DNA from: Betaproteobacteria bacterium
GTDB lineage: Bacteria > Pseudomonadota > Gammaproteobacteria > Burkholderiales > SG8-41
Assembly: GCA_021732605.1 (NCBI GenBank)
Contig: JAKFUS010000003.1
Span: 1-51,475 of the forward strand
Direction: 5' to 3'
Length of the DNA stretch: 51,475 nt
Made by a program: the position numbers and the translations under genes
In this document: one piece after another, positions 7,770 to 16,332 of the stretch
Numbering within the stretch: the stretch's first letter is position 1
Layout: each line of letters begins with the position of its first letter
The notes under the pieces: generated by a model
The model's database searches: none
Told to the model about the DNA's origin: nothing
Seen by the model: only the letters and a program-made list of their open reading frames with translations

Positions 7770-8765
7770 ACCGCATCAAAAGCATCGCTGCGTCTGGTCT
7801 CGCCGCATCTAGTCCCACTGATTTTGGTCCTGCTGCTGTGCGCCCCGCTTACCGGCCTGGCCCAGCAATACCCCGCCAAGCCGATTCGTATCGTCGTGCC
7901 ATCCCCTGCCGGCAGCGCGGCTGACACGGTGACGCGCACGGTCGCCACCAAACTCGCCGAGCGCCTGGGCCAACAAGTCATCTCCGATCCCCGCCCCGGT
8001 GCCAGCGGCATTGTCGCCGCGGAAATTGTGCTGAAGGCGGCGCCCGACGGCTACACGCTGCTGGCCGCCTCGTCGGCGAGCCATGGCATCAACGTGAGCC
8101 TCTATCCGAAGCTCCCTTACGATGCCGTGCGCGACTGCGTGCCGGTGTCGCTGCTGGTGCAGATGCCGCTGGTGCTGACGCTGCACCCGACGGTGCCGGC
8201 GAAGAACCTGAAGGAGTTCATCGCGCTGGCCAGGGCGCGGCCCGGGCAGCTGAACTTTGCCTCTTCCGGCAGCGGCACCACCACGCACCTGGCCGGCGAG
8301 TTGCTGAAGTACATGGCCCGCATTGATTACCTGCATGTGCCGTACAAAGGCAGCCAGCAGGCGCTGGTTGATACCTTAAGCGGGCAGATGGCGATGAACA
8401 TTGCACCGATACTGACCGCGCTGCCGCAGGTCAAGTCCGGACGTCTGCGCGCGATAGCGGTGACCACGGCGCAGCGCTCGACGACGGCACCCGACATTCC
8501 GACCGTGGCCGAAGCCGCCCTGCCGGGTTATGAGGCGACGCTGTGGTACGGCCTGTGCGCGCCCGCCGGCACTTCAACTGAAATCGTGAAGCGGCTGAAT
8601 GGCGAAGTGGTGTCCGTCCTCGCGCTGGCGGAAGTACGCGAGTCGCTGAAGCAGCTGGGCGCGGACGCGGGCGGCAGCGGATCAGAGGCTTTCGGGACCT
8701 ACATCAAATCCGAAATCGCGAAGTGGGCCACGGTGGTCAAGCTGTCCGGCGCGCAGCCCAACTGA
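7767..8765 (+). CDS. Bug/TctC-family periplasmic solute-binding protein
   Basis: 332 residues from the ATG at 7767, chosen because GAGAGGAG lies just before it; a longer reading from 7734 has no such site. The signal peptide (LVPLILVLLLCAPLTGLA) is followed by QQYPAKPIRIVVPSPAGSAAD, DPRPGASG and APDGYTLL. The C-terminus is TYIKSEIAKWATVVKLSGAQ, as in the family. The ligand loop reads SPAGSAAD, keeping the aspartate. It is the first intact copy of the local tandem array; no enzyme gene is attached to it. Confidence 0.93.
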   Translation: MTASKASLRLVSPHLVPLILVLLLCAPLTGLAQQYPAKPIRIVVPSPAGSAADTVTRTVATKLAERLGQQVISDPRPGASGIVAAEIVLKAAPDGYTLLAASSASHGINVSLYPKLPYDAVRDCVPVSLLVQMPLVLTLHPTVPAKNLKEFIALARARPGQLNFASSGSGTTTHLAGELLKYMARIDYLHVPYKGSQQALVDTLSGQMAMNIAPILTALPQVKSGRLRAIAVTTAQRSTTAPDIPTVAEAALPGYEATLWYGLCAPAGTSTEIVKRLNGEVVSVLALAEVRESLKQLGADAGGSGSEAFGTYIKSEIAKWATVVKLSGAQPN

Positions 8766-8784
8766 GCGTCAGGGCTGTTTTGGC

Positions 8785-8921
8785 GGCCGAGAAAACAAAA
8801 ACCCCTGCCCCCTGATTTTTTCTGCTGTGAACTGTGGGAGGAGAACCACAATGACTACCGCCAGTACTTCGCTGTGCCTGGCACTGCTGGCCTTTGCTTA
8901 CTAGCTGCTCGCCACGACGCA
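8785..8921 (+). pseudogene. 5' relic of a Bug gene with leader copy B
   Basis: The leader block is followed by GGGAGGAGAACCACA and an ATG at 8851. The frame reads MTTASTSLCLALLAFAY and then stops at 8902-8904. The intact gene at 9623 starts MTAARTSLYLALLAFANL, so this is the start of a sister copy. Similarity continues past the stop to about the signal-peptide cleavage site (CTCGCCACGACGCAG) and then ends. The body of the gene is missing, and a foreign-looking gene at 8986 follows instead. Confidence 0.8.
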
Positions 8922-8985
8922 GGGACACTCAATTTTCGACTAACCGCACAACCGGGAATTCACAATTCGTTTTGGGAGAAATAGC

Positions 8986-9522
8986 ATGAAAATGCTTAAC
9001 AAACTGCAAGCGTTATCAGTCATTAAAGAAATGTATGCCTTAACAAATCCTATTAAGCCTTTCGAGGCAAAGATTATTGGACACATTCTTCAAACGGATG
9101 AACCGCAACACGAATGGCGATTTAAGAGTCACATTTTTTGCGCAGGCTGTGGGAAAGAGCTTGGTGCCCTCGATAATTTTCTCAGCGCCTTGGAACATCA
9201 TTCCCCGAGTTTCATGCACGAGTACCTTTACAAAGGCATGCATTCGCATGGGAAAGCCATATTCGATGAAAGTGGCATGCCGAGGATCCAGGTAGCCAAG
9301 CACCCAATCAACGTAACGTGTATCTCCTGCGGTGTAGTTCATTCCAGCGTTAGTGCGAGGGGGTGTGATATTTACTTTTACCAACGCCCTATAAAAGGAA
9401 GAAACGTAATTAGTATGTCTGAGTATTGGCACCAAAGATTGATGAACAATCTTTCTGCTGTTAACAAAGAAAAAAGTCGTCTCACGCAAATTACGCCCAA
9501 AAAGGAAGGGCGGCAGCGTTAA
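8986..9522 (+). CDS. Hypothetical protein with two CxxC pairs (zinc-ribbon-like)
   Basis: 178 residues, no family recognised. Two cysteine pairs, C52/C55 (FCAGCGKELG) and C112/C115 (TCISCGVVHS), lie 57 residues apart and could bind one zinc ion. Histidines are frequent between them (EHHSPSFMHEYLYKGMHSHG). The C-terminus is basic. There is no signal peptide or membrane segment. The ATG at 8986 follows GGGAGAAATAGC. The gene is clearly AT-richer and uses different codons from its neighbours, and it sits exactly where the body of a Bug gene has been lost. Likely acquired by transfer; function unknown. Confidence 0.7.
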   Translation: MKMLNKLQALSVIKEMYALTNPIKPFEAKIIGHILQTDEPQHEWRFKSHIFCAGCGKELGALDNFLSALEHHSPSFMHEYLYKGMHSHGKAIFDESGMPRIQVAKHPINVTCISCGVVHSSVSARGCDIYFYQRPIKGRNVISMSEYWHQRLMNNLSAVNKEKSRLTQITPKKEGRQR

Positions 9523-9555
9523 ACTGTCAGAGGTAATAAATACGATGTAATGGCA

Positions 9556-9625
9556 AGCCGCGAGAACAAAAACCCGGCACCCCTGAGTTTGTCCCGCTGT
9601 CTTCTGCAGGAGGAGAACCACAATG
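9556..9625 (+). repeat. Bug leader repeat, copy C
   Basis: Begins AGCCGCGAGAACAAAAACCC and ends GGAGGAGAACCACAATG. It closely matches copy B at 8785 and more loosely copy A at 7701. Confidence 0.75.
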
Positions 9626-10600
9626 ACTGCCGCCAGAACATCGCTGTACCTGGCCCTGCTGGCTTTCGCGAATCTCGTCACGTTTCCGCTGCCAGCTACA
9701 GCGCAGAAATACCCCGAGCGCAACACCCGCCTGATCGTCGCCTTCCCGACCGGTGCCTCGCAGATACTCGGACTCCTGGTTGCGGAAAAACTCGGCGCAG
9801 CGCTCGGCCAGCCGGTGGTGCCTGATTTCCGGCCTGGCGCCGGCGGCAACCTCGCCGCGGAGCTTGCGGCCAGGGCGCCGAATGACGGTTACACGCTGCT
9901 GCTGACCAGTCCGTCGCTGGTGATCAGCCCCAGCCTCTACAAAAAACTCAACTACGACACGATGCGCGACTTTGCCGCGATCTCGCTGTTGTCGACGGTG
10001 CCCAATGTGTTTGTGATCCATCCTTCAGTGCCGGCGAAGAACATCAATGAGCTGATCAAGCTCGCCAAGGCCCATCCCGGAAAGATGAGTTTCGGCTCCG
10101 GCGGCGTCGGCTCTTCCAATCATCTCGCGGGTGAGCTGTTCAAATCACTGGCCAAGGTCGATATCCTGCATGTGCCGTACAAGGGTGCCAGCATCGCGTT
10201 GACTCACATCCTCGGCGGCGAAGCGGAGATGGTGATGGTGACCGTGCCTGCGACCATCCCCTTCATCAACAGCGGCCGGCTGCGCGGCCTGGCGGTGCTG
10301 GTGCCGGAGCGCATCCCGACAATCCCCAACGTGCCGACCACTGCTGAGGCCGGCATGCCGGAGCTGGTCATCAACACCTGGTACGGCCTCTTTGCACCGG
10401 CGGGCGTGCGGCCGGAGATCGTTCAGCGCATCAACAGCGAAGTGGTGAAGTTCATGCACGCGCCTGAAGTGAAATCTCTGCTCGCCAGGTCGGGCCTGGA
10501 TCCGGCGACCAATACACCGGCCGAGTTCAGCGCTTTTCTGCGCGCCGACCTGGAGAAGTGGGCACGCGTGATCCGGGAGGCTAATATCCGCATGGAATAA
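9623..10600 (+). CDS. Bug/TctC-family periplasmic solute-binding protein
   Basis: 325 residues with a signal peptide ending near ATAQKYPER. Family blocks are DFRPGAGGNLAAE, NDGYTLLLTSPS, HVPYKGASIALTHILGGE and the C-terminal FLRADLEKWARVIREANIR. The ligand loop is FPTGASQILG, with Gln where most Bug proteins have the conserved Asp, so it may bind a different ligand. GGAGGAG precedes the ATG. Its 3' end has a decayed twin at 12158-12245. Confidence 0.93.
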   Translation: MTAARTSLYLALLAFANLVTFPLPATAQKYPERNTRLIVAFPTGASQILGLLVAEKLGAALGQPVVPDFRPGAGGNLAAELAARAPNDGYTLLLTSPSLVISPSLYKKLNYDTMRDFAAISLLSTVPNVFVIHPSVPAKNINELIKLAKAHPGKMSFGSGGVGSSNHLAGELFKSLAKVDILHVPYKGASIALTHILGGEAEMVMVTVPATIPFINSGRLRGLAVLVPERIPTIPNVPTTAEAGMPELVINTWYGLFAPAGVRPEIVQRINSEVVKFMHAPEVKSLLARSGLDPATNTPAEFSAFLRADLEKWARVIREANIRME

Positions 10601-10692
10601 AGCGTAAGCTGGGGTTGCCACGCGTACGGTCCTCTCTTTGGTTCGTTTGCGCGCCGGCCATAACAATAATTTCATCTGCCAGGGGAGTTCAC

Positions 10693-12123
10693 GTGCGCGC
10701 CAGACCGATCCGCAGCCTTGTACTTGCAGCCGCTTTCAATCTCCCGCTGTTGATTGTGCCCATCGCCGCGCTGGGCCAGGCCAGATTCCCCGACAACCCG
10801 AAAACGGTTGCGGAATGCGACGGACCCGCGCTGCAGATGCGTGAGCTTCAAGACCAGATGTCAGCCCGGCATCGGCAACAATTCAAGGACACCGAGACGG
10901 CGGACCATGCCACCGGGGGTGACAGATACCGGGCGCTCGAGGACTTGATAAAAGTACATGGTGCTGAGGGTGACAAGCTGCGGCAGGAACACCGGGCGCT
11001 TGAACAAGCGTGCCGCACCGCGGCGCGCAAGAACGAACAGCTAGTCCAGCAAGCCCTGCGCGAGTTGAAGGAAGGCTACGCGAAAGCGAAGCGCGCCTAC
11101 GAACAGGCGAAAGCCATGGTTGAAAGAATCCAGAACAGTCCGGCCGACGCCTACGCCAAGCGCAATGAGTCACACTCGCCCGAGCTTGAAAGCCAGATGA
11201 ATACCGCGAAACAGTACATTCTGGATTTCCAGCCCAAATCGGAAATTGTCGGCGCCATCCAGGACGCCTCCTTTTTCCAGTTGAAGTCCGAAGTACAGCA
11301 GTTGAACGGCGATTTCGCAGGACTGGAGGCAACGATCCAGGGCATACGCTCCGATTCTGCCGCCAGCTCACCTTCAACTCCCCAGCCCGCCACCACCACA
11401 GTCACAACCGGTACCAGCGTGACCGAGATCGCAGAGAGCCTGCAACGCGGTGTCGGTCAGGCCGTGGGCTGGTTGAGCAGCGTTTTTTCCGGTAACCCGA
11501 GGCCTTCTACAGGCGGGTCCTCTGACAGCGCGGGTTCCAGCCCGTCACCGGCCGACCCTCCGGCACAGCCGCCTGCGTACAGCCCGGCCGCGGCGCCGCC
11601 ACCCCGCGCGTTAACAGCGAGCGAGCAGTGCGCAGCCACCGCCCAGTCCTGCAATTCAGGTTGCATGGGAGTTGCGGCGCTGGGCTTGCTGTCCCTGTTT
11701 ACGCGCAATAACGCAGCAGCCACCGAAGCCGGTAACCAGACCCAGTTATGCAGCAACCGTTGTGATGAAGCCAAAAGCACTTGCGAGCAACAGGCCAGCG
11801 GCCAGGGCGGCGCGGGTCAGCAGGGGGGGTCTGTTGCCGTCGCCGGGGGTGCCCGCGGGCTGCCGGTCGCCGAATGTCACCGCCAGGCCAACGCATCAGA
11901 TCTGGGTAACAAACTCAATGCAATTCCGCGTAACGAGACTGTTTTGCAGCTGCGCGGGTCTATTTACAACCTGGATTTCCTGATCAGAACTTATACCCAA
12001 TGCCTGCCCGATCGTGAAACGCAAAACGCCATTAACGGCTGGAAAACGCAACGCGAGCAGTCACTGCGGACTTGTCGACAGATCAGCTCCACTGACAACT
12101 GCCTGGTCTCGCCTTTCCGATAG
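10693..12123 (+). CDS. Exported coiled-coil protein with Cys-rich C-terminal part, unknown function
   Basis: 476 residues from a GTG at 10693 preceded by AGGGGAG. The N-terminus (RSLVLAAAFNLPLLIVPIAALGQA) is a signal peptide. Residues about 30-230 are helical and charged with likely coiled coil. A low-complexity Ser/Pro/Ala/Thr stretch follows (about 235-330). The C-terminal part has paired cysteines (CAATAQSCNSGC, then CSNRCDEAKSTC) flanking a short hydrophobic segment, GVAALGLLSLF. More cysteines follow towards the end. This looks like a periplasmic, disulfide-bonded envelope protein. No family recognised. It lies between an intact Bug gene and the 3' relic of another, so it was probably inserted during duplication. 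Confidence 0.75.
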   Translation: MRARPIRSLVLAAAFNLPLLIVPIAALGQARFPDNPKTVAECDGPALQMRELQDQMSARHRQQFKDTETADHATGGDRYRALEDLIKVHGAEGDKLRQEHRALEQACRTAARKNEQLVQQALRELKEGYAKAKRAYEQAKAMVERIQNSPADAYAKRNESHSPELESQMNTAKQYILDFQPKSEIVGAIQDASFFQLKSEVQQLNGDFAGLEATIQGIRSDSAASSPSTPQPATTTVTTGTSVTEIAESLQRGVGQAVGWLSSVFSGNPRPSTGGSSDSAGSSPSPADPPAQPPAYSPAAAPPPRALTASEQCAATAQSCNSGCMGVAALGLLSLFTRNNAAATEAGNQTQLCSNRCDEAKSTCEQQASGQGGAGQQGGSVAVAGGARGLPVAECHRQANASDLGNKLNAIPRNETVLQLRGSIYNLDFLIRTYTQCLPDRETQNAINGWKTQREQSLRTCRQISSTDNCLVSPFR

Positions 12124-12157
12124 TGCGCACGACGGCGGGTTCGTTTGACGCTAGTCC

Positions 12158-12245
12158 GGTCAGCAGCGGAGTTCAGCACTTTTCTTCGTGCCGATCTGGA
12201 GAGTGGGCGCGCGGGATCATGGGCGCCAAAATCCGCATGGATTAG
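12158..12245 (+). pseudogene. 3' relic of a Bug gene
   Basis: About 85 bases match the end of the intact gene at 10514-10600, including GAGTTCAGCRCTTTTCTKCG and the final ATCCGCATGGA plus stop. A one-base deletion (GAGAGTGGG against GAGAAGTGGG) shifts the frame. The 5' part of this copy is gone; the coiled-coil gene at 10693-12123 occupies the space. Confidence 0.8.
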
Positions 12246-12331
12246 TCGGTTTTGCACATCGCTTCGGTTAGACTCGCAATAAATCAACCGCGCCGGCACT
12301 GTAGTGGGTCAGCGGTCATGGGAGGAGTTCA

Positions 12332-14428
12332 ATGCATACGCTGCCGCAATACACCGGGGTCGTTCTGCCCCGCTTTTTTGTGCGTGCCGGCCTGATCGTC
12401 GGCATTGTGCTGGCCATCGCCGGCTGCGCCACCACACCAGTGGCGCTGGAACAGGGCAGCCGCCCGATCGCGGGCTACCTTGATTATTCCCATGACAAGA
12501 ACTCCGTGCTGTTCAACACCAGTGACCGCCATGCGCAGACGGTGTTCTTCGACACTTTCTATCCGTTTGATCCGTCGTTGCGTTACAACAACGCCGAGGC
12601 GATGGTGCGTTACGAACTGGAACACAAGCCGTTCATGCAGAACGGCGCGCTGATGGTGGCGCTGGGCGACTTGCGCAAATTGTACGCGCCCTTCTTCAGC
12701 TACACGGTGGATGCGGCCACACAACAGTTCGCAGTCAATCACCACTTTTTCCGCAAACACGTCGCCGCCGGTTCGGGTTCGCGCGCGCCGCGGATCGAAT
12801 ACACCAAGATCGACTGGCAGGGTCGCTATGCGCTGGCCAGCACGGCGGCGACGGTGTCATCCGCAACACATGTGACCACGACAAACCGCAACAGCATCGA
12901 CACTTCAATCGTGGCGTCCTCCAGCGCGACGGCGGCCGTGATGCTGGATGCCGCTCCGGTGCAACGCGACGGAAAAATCTATGTGCCGCTGGCGAGCTTC
13001 ATGCGTTCGCTGGGCAAGACCATCACCAACGACACTGCCGCCAGTGGTTATCTCGCGGTGAGCCACGTCGGGCCGGCTGACACTGCCAACGATCTGTTCA
13101 ATCCGAAATACACGGGCCTCTACCCGAACACTCCGATCACCCCGGGCCGCGTCAAAACCATGAACGGGCTGCTCAGCGGCGAGATCAGCAAAGGCAATCT
13201 GTGGCTGGCCTACTACTTCGGCGACATCAAGGTGTTCAGCGGCAAGGTCGATGCCGACGGCAAGGACATCAACACGGCGATGAGCGTGGATCGCATCCTG
13301 CCCTATCGCCTGTACATACCGAAAAACCACAACCCGAATATGCCGAGCAAGTTCACTTTCATGCTGCACGGCGGCACCGGCAACGAAAACGCGCCTTTCG
13401 AACGGCCGAACGACCATTTGAAAAACCAGCCGTCGCCGATGCCCGGCATCGTCACCTTCGAGGACTATGCCGACCATTACAACTACATCGTGCTGTCGCC
13501 CAATGGCTGGACGCGCAACCCCGTCTGGGGCAGCGGCCCGGGTGAACAGGCCATGCTGCATACGCTGGAACTCGTTAAAAGCCGCTACAACATCGACGCC
13601 GACCGCATGTTCATCTTCGGCAATTCGGCAGGCGGCGCGGGTTCGATGAATTTTGTGCTGCGGCACGGCCGGCTGTTCAAGGCGATGGCACCGACGGCGC
13701 CCGGCGGCAGCAAGCCGTTTGCCGCGGACATGAAAGGCATCATCCTCGACATGCCGACGCTGCTGTCCTGTTTCACCGCGGACGTCACGGTGTTCTACGC
13801 CGGCACGGCCAAGGATTCCTGCCAGCCCTGGCATCAGGAGAACGTCAAAAACACCATGCGCAACCTGACACTGGTCAGCATCGACAACGGTCATCACTCC
13901 TATGGCCCGGCATCGCTGTACCAGTTGGCCTTTGATTTCTTCGAGCGCGTGCTCGACAAACGCCAGCCCGCGAACATCGGCGGCGTTCGTTTCTCCGCAG
14001 GTAAAACCACGGCGACGGTCACCACAGCCGGCGGCACGACATCAACAGTACAACTGAGCAGCGCGCCGCTCAGCCAGAGCGGTGTGCTGACCGTGGCGCT
14101 GGATGACCTCGCCAAAATCTACGGCCCTGCGGATTTCCGGGTGTATGACGTCCATGCCTACAACCGCACGCCGGCAGACCTGGTCTCGGTGAAAACCGTC
14201 ACCTACAACAAGGTCGCGGTGAACATCAAACCCGGCGAACGCTTCCTGCGCGTGGGCGGCGCCATCCATGGCAACGACACCACGGGGCTGACCAACAAGG
14301 TGGCGGCGGATGATCCGCGCATCGACAAACGAACGCTGTCGGTGGCTGCGCAGAACGTGAACGGCAAACTTTATGTACCGGTGATCGAATTCATGCAACT
14401 GTTCGGAAGAACAGTCACTGTCGAATAA
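12332..14428 (+). CDS. Lipoprotein esterase/depolymerase flanked by copper-amine-oxidase-N-like domains
   Basis: 698 residues. The N-terminus is a lipoprotein signal with lipobox IAGC. The centre (about 310-540) is an alpha/beta hydrolase like the poly(3-hydroxybutyrate) depolymerase/LpqC family: YRLYIPKN, FMLHGGTGNE, the nucleophile S432 in GNSAG, and HHSYG near 520 as the likely catalytic His. On both sides lie copies of a domain like the N-terminal domain of copper amine oxidase (PF07833): RDGKIYVPLASFMRSLGKTI and NGKLYVPVIEFMQLFGRTV. In other proteins that domain helps attach to the cell surface. GGAGGAG precedes the ATG. Function is probably hydrolysis of an ester at the outer membrane; the substrate is unknown. 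Confidence 0.8.
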   Translation: MHTLPQYTGVVLPRFFVRAGLIVGIVLAIAGCATTPVALEQGSRPIAGYLDYSHDKNSVLFNTSDRHAQTVFFDTFYPFDPSLRYNNAEAMVRYELEHKPFMQNGALMVALGDLRKLYAPFFSYTVDAATQQFAVNHHFFRKHVAAGSGSRAPRIEYTKIDWQGRYALASTAATVSSATHVTTTNRNSIDTSIVASSSATAAVMLDAAPVQRDGKIYVPLASFMRSLGKTITNDTAASGYLAVSHVGPADTANDLFNPKYTGLYPNTPITPGRVKTMNGLLSGEISKGNLWLAYYFGDIKVFSGKVDADGKDINTAMSVDRILPYRLYIPKNHNPNMPSKFTFMLHGGTGNENAPFERPNDHLKNQPSPMPGIVTFEDYADHYNYIVLSPNGWTRNPVWGSGPGEQAMLHTLELVKSRYNIDADRMFIFGNSAGGAGSMNFVLRHGRLFKAMAPTAPGGSKPFAADMKGIILDMPTLLSCFTADVTVFYAGTAKDSCQPWHQENVKNTMRNLTLVSIDNGHHSYGPASLYQLAFDFFERVLDKRQPANIGGVRFSAGKTTATVTTAGGTTSTVQLSSAPLSQSGVLTVALDDLAKIYGPADFRVYDVHAYNRTPADLVSVKTVTYNKVAVNIKPGERFLRVGGAIHGNDTTGLTNKVAADDPRIDKRTLSVAAQNVNGKLYVPVIEFMQLFGRTVTVE

Positions 14429-14539
14429 ATCCCGTTGATCGACACCGGCAATCAGGAAGCGCTGCGGCGCATCTGCAAAGGATTAATACACTTCGTCGTG
14501 TGCCGCGCCATTTAACGTCGTCTGTGCAACATCGCTCCG

Positions 14540-15520
14540 CTACTCGACCTTCAGGCCGGCCGATTTGACCACGGGGCCGATCTTCGCGCTCTCATCCTGC
14601 ACGAACTTGCGGAATTCTTCCGGTGAGTTGGTCACGATCTCCGCGCCCTGTATGGCCAGCGCAGTCTTGATTTCCGGCAGGCTCATGGTCTTGAGCAGCG
14701 CCGCACGCAGATTGTCGAGGATCGGCTTTGGCGTTGCCTTGGGTGCAAGCATGCCCTGCCATCCGCTGTAGCTGTAGCCCGGCACGGTTTCCGCAATAGC
14801 CGGCATATCGCCGAGCAACGGGCTGCGATTGGGCAAGGTGTGTGCGATCGCGCGCAGCCGTCCCGCTTTCACCAATGCCGTCACCGAAGGTGCCGGGTTG
14901 ATCGACCAGTGTGATTCTCCTGCGGCCACCGCGGGGGTGCTGCCGCCACCCTTGTAGGGCACGTGCAGTGATTCGAATTTACCCGTCGACTGGAGCAGTA
15001 CGCCGGCGAGATGGCTTTGCGAGCCCGCGCCGGCAGAGGCCATGTTGATCTGCCCCGGCTTAGACTTGGTCAGGTCGATGAGATCCTTCACCGACCTGAC
15101 CGGCAGGGCCGGATTGACCACCAGCACGTTGGGCGTCACCGCGAACAACGACAGGAAGGCGTAATCGTTCAGCGGATCGTACGAGAGCTTCTTGTGGATG
15201 TGCGGCGCTATGGACATCGCAGCAGAGGAGGCGGAGATGATGGTGTAGCCGTCCGGATTGGCGGTTTTGGCGATTTCCATGCCGATGACGCCCCCCGCCC
15301 CGGAGCGGTTGTCCACCACGACCTGCTGGCCCAGCACCTCGCCCAGTTTGTTGGCGACGACGCGACCCAGGGTATCGGTCGAACTGCCTGGCGCGTTGGG
15401 CATCAGCATGCGAATGGGCCGGTTGGGATAGTTCTTGGCAGCGTCTGCTCCCATCGCCGGGGCGCCGGACACCGACAGTGCCAATGCGATTACGGGCGGG
15501 AAAAAATACTTGATGGTCAT
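14540..15520 (-). CDS. Bug/TctC-family periplasmic solute-binding protein
   Basis: 326 residues. The signal peptide ends near GADAAKNYPNR. Family blocks are MLMPNAPGSSTDTLGR (ligand loop with Asp), VVDNRSGAGGVIGMEI, NPDGYTIISAS, HVPYKGGGSTPA and the C-terminal FVQDESAKIGPVVKSAGLK. AGGAGG precedes the ATG at 15520. It stands alone, convergent with the esterase gene, and has a long AT-rich leader with an inverted repeat (15559-15582). Confidence 0.93.
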   Translation of the reverse strand: MTIKYFFPPVIALALSVSGAPAMGADAAKNYPNRPIRMLMPNAPGSSTDTLGRVVANKLGEVLGQQVVVDNRSGAGGVIGMEIAKTANPDGYTIISASSAAMSIAPHIHKKLSYDPLNDYAFLSLFAVTPNVLVVNPALPVRSVKDLIDLTKSKPGQINMASAGAGSQSHLAGVLLQSTGKFESLHVPYKGGGSTPAVAAGESHWSINPAPSVTALVKAGRLRAIAHTLPNRSPLLGDMPAIAETVPGYSYSGWQGMLAPKATPKPILDNLRAALLKTMSLPEIKTALAIQGAEIVTNSPEEFRKFVQDESAKIGPVVKSAGLKVE

Positions 15521-15558
15521 CGTTTCCTCCTGTTGTGATGATTGAGTATTTCCAACAA

Positions 15559-15582
15559 CATGACAGCCTCGTGAGAGTCATG
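15559..15582 (-). promoter_or_regulatory. Inverted repeat in the leader of the Bug gene
   Basis: CATGAC and GTCATG form perfect 6-bp arms around 12 bases, followed on the plus strand by seven T. It lies between the gene start and a TATAAT hexamer at 15599-15594 on the minus strand. It could be an operator or a leader hairpin; no good -35 is seen, so the promoter is tentative. Confidence 0.4.
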
Positions 15583-15659
15583 TTTTTTTCATTATTATAA
15601 AACTCTCGATAAGGCTACCACGCAATAATATGGGGAATGATAGGGGAACGGAGCCCGCA

Positions 15660-15680
15660 CATCCGCATGGATTAAGCGTT
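15660..15680 (+). pseudogene. Very short possible 3' relic of a Bug gene
   Basis: ATCCGCATGGATTAAGCGT matches the last codons, stop and following bases of the Bug gene at 10581-10604 with a single base deleted, and nearly matches the relic at 12230-12245. It is too short to be certain on its own. Confidence 0.4.
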
Positions 15681-16332
15681 ACATGAGAGCTTGCGGTGCC
15701 GGGTTGCAAGGCCAAACCATCTCAAAAAAGCAGGCTCACTTTTCGTGCTGTGCCAGTGGGATGCCGACTTGAACCTGCTTTATTTATGATCAGGATCATC
15801 CTCTTGCGGAATTAATCAGCAAACCCTGTTGACGCGCCCCCGGCAAAGGCGTTAACTGGAACTGCTGCGGTGACCCGGTTCGGGATAGGTTCTCGAACTA
15901 ACGATTGATCCGGTTTCTGCCTTGGTGTTTCGCTGTTGTGCGCGCCCCATGTTGCGGGTGTACCTGAAGCGAACTGGCGGCGACCACCTTCGACACTGTG
16001 TTTGAGGGGTATTCCGGGTCGGGTGGCCAAAGCAGGGTTGTGGCGCGAGTCGCGCCGCTCATATCCCCGCGGGGAGATCCAGGCGTTGCGTGTAGCCGAA
16101 AAAGGAGGTCAATCTATAGATGAATCTTCCGACAGTTTCACTCTGCGACCGGTAAAGACAACCGGCCTTGCGTCGCGGTAACGTGACGACCTCCAGCCAC
16201 ACCGGTGGCTGGCCCCTGGAGCCCTGCGACAATCTCGCGGGGCTTCGCATTTGCGGGACGCATTGGCGCAGCCCGGACCTTCGGCACGACAACGTCGCGG
16301 TTGAACCATGCAGCGGTCCCTGTTTGCCTTTC
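15681..16332. other. Gene-poor stretch
   Basis: No intact gene is seen. An imperfect 12-bp inverted repeat (AAAGCAGGCTCA at 15728-15739, TGAACCTGCTTT at 15770-15781) could be a terminator or an element end. A minus-strand frame of 72 codons at 15812-16030 (MATRPGIPLKHSVEGGRRQF...) has no recognised relatives or good start signal. The rest looks like scrambled debris next to the relic at 16333. Confidence 0.4.

Noticed and set aside
12905-13897. 330-codon open frame antisense to the esterase gene
   Set aside because: Shadow; the plus strand has lipobox and hydrolase motifs.
15728-15781. Imperfect 12-bp inverted repeat as an insertion-sequence end
   Set aside because: No transposase frame or target duplication is seen nearby; kept only as a note in the gap entry.
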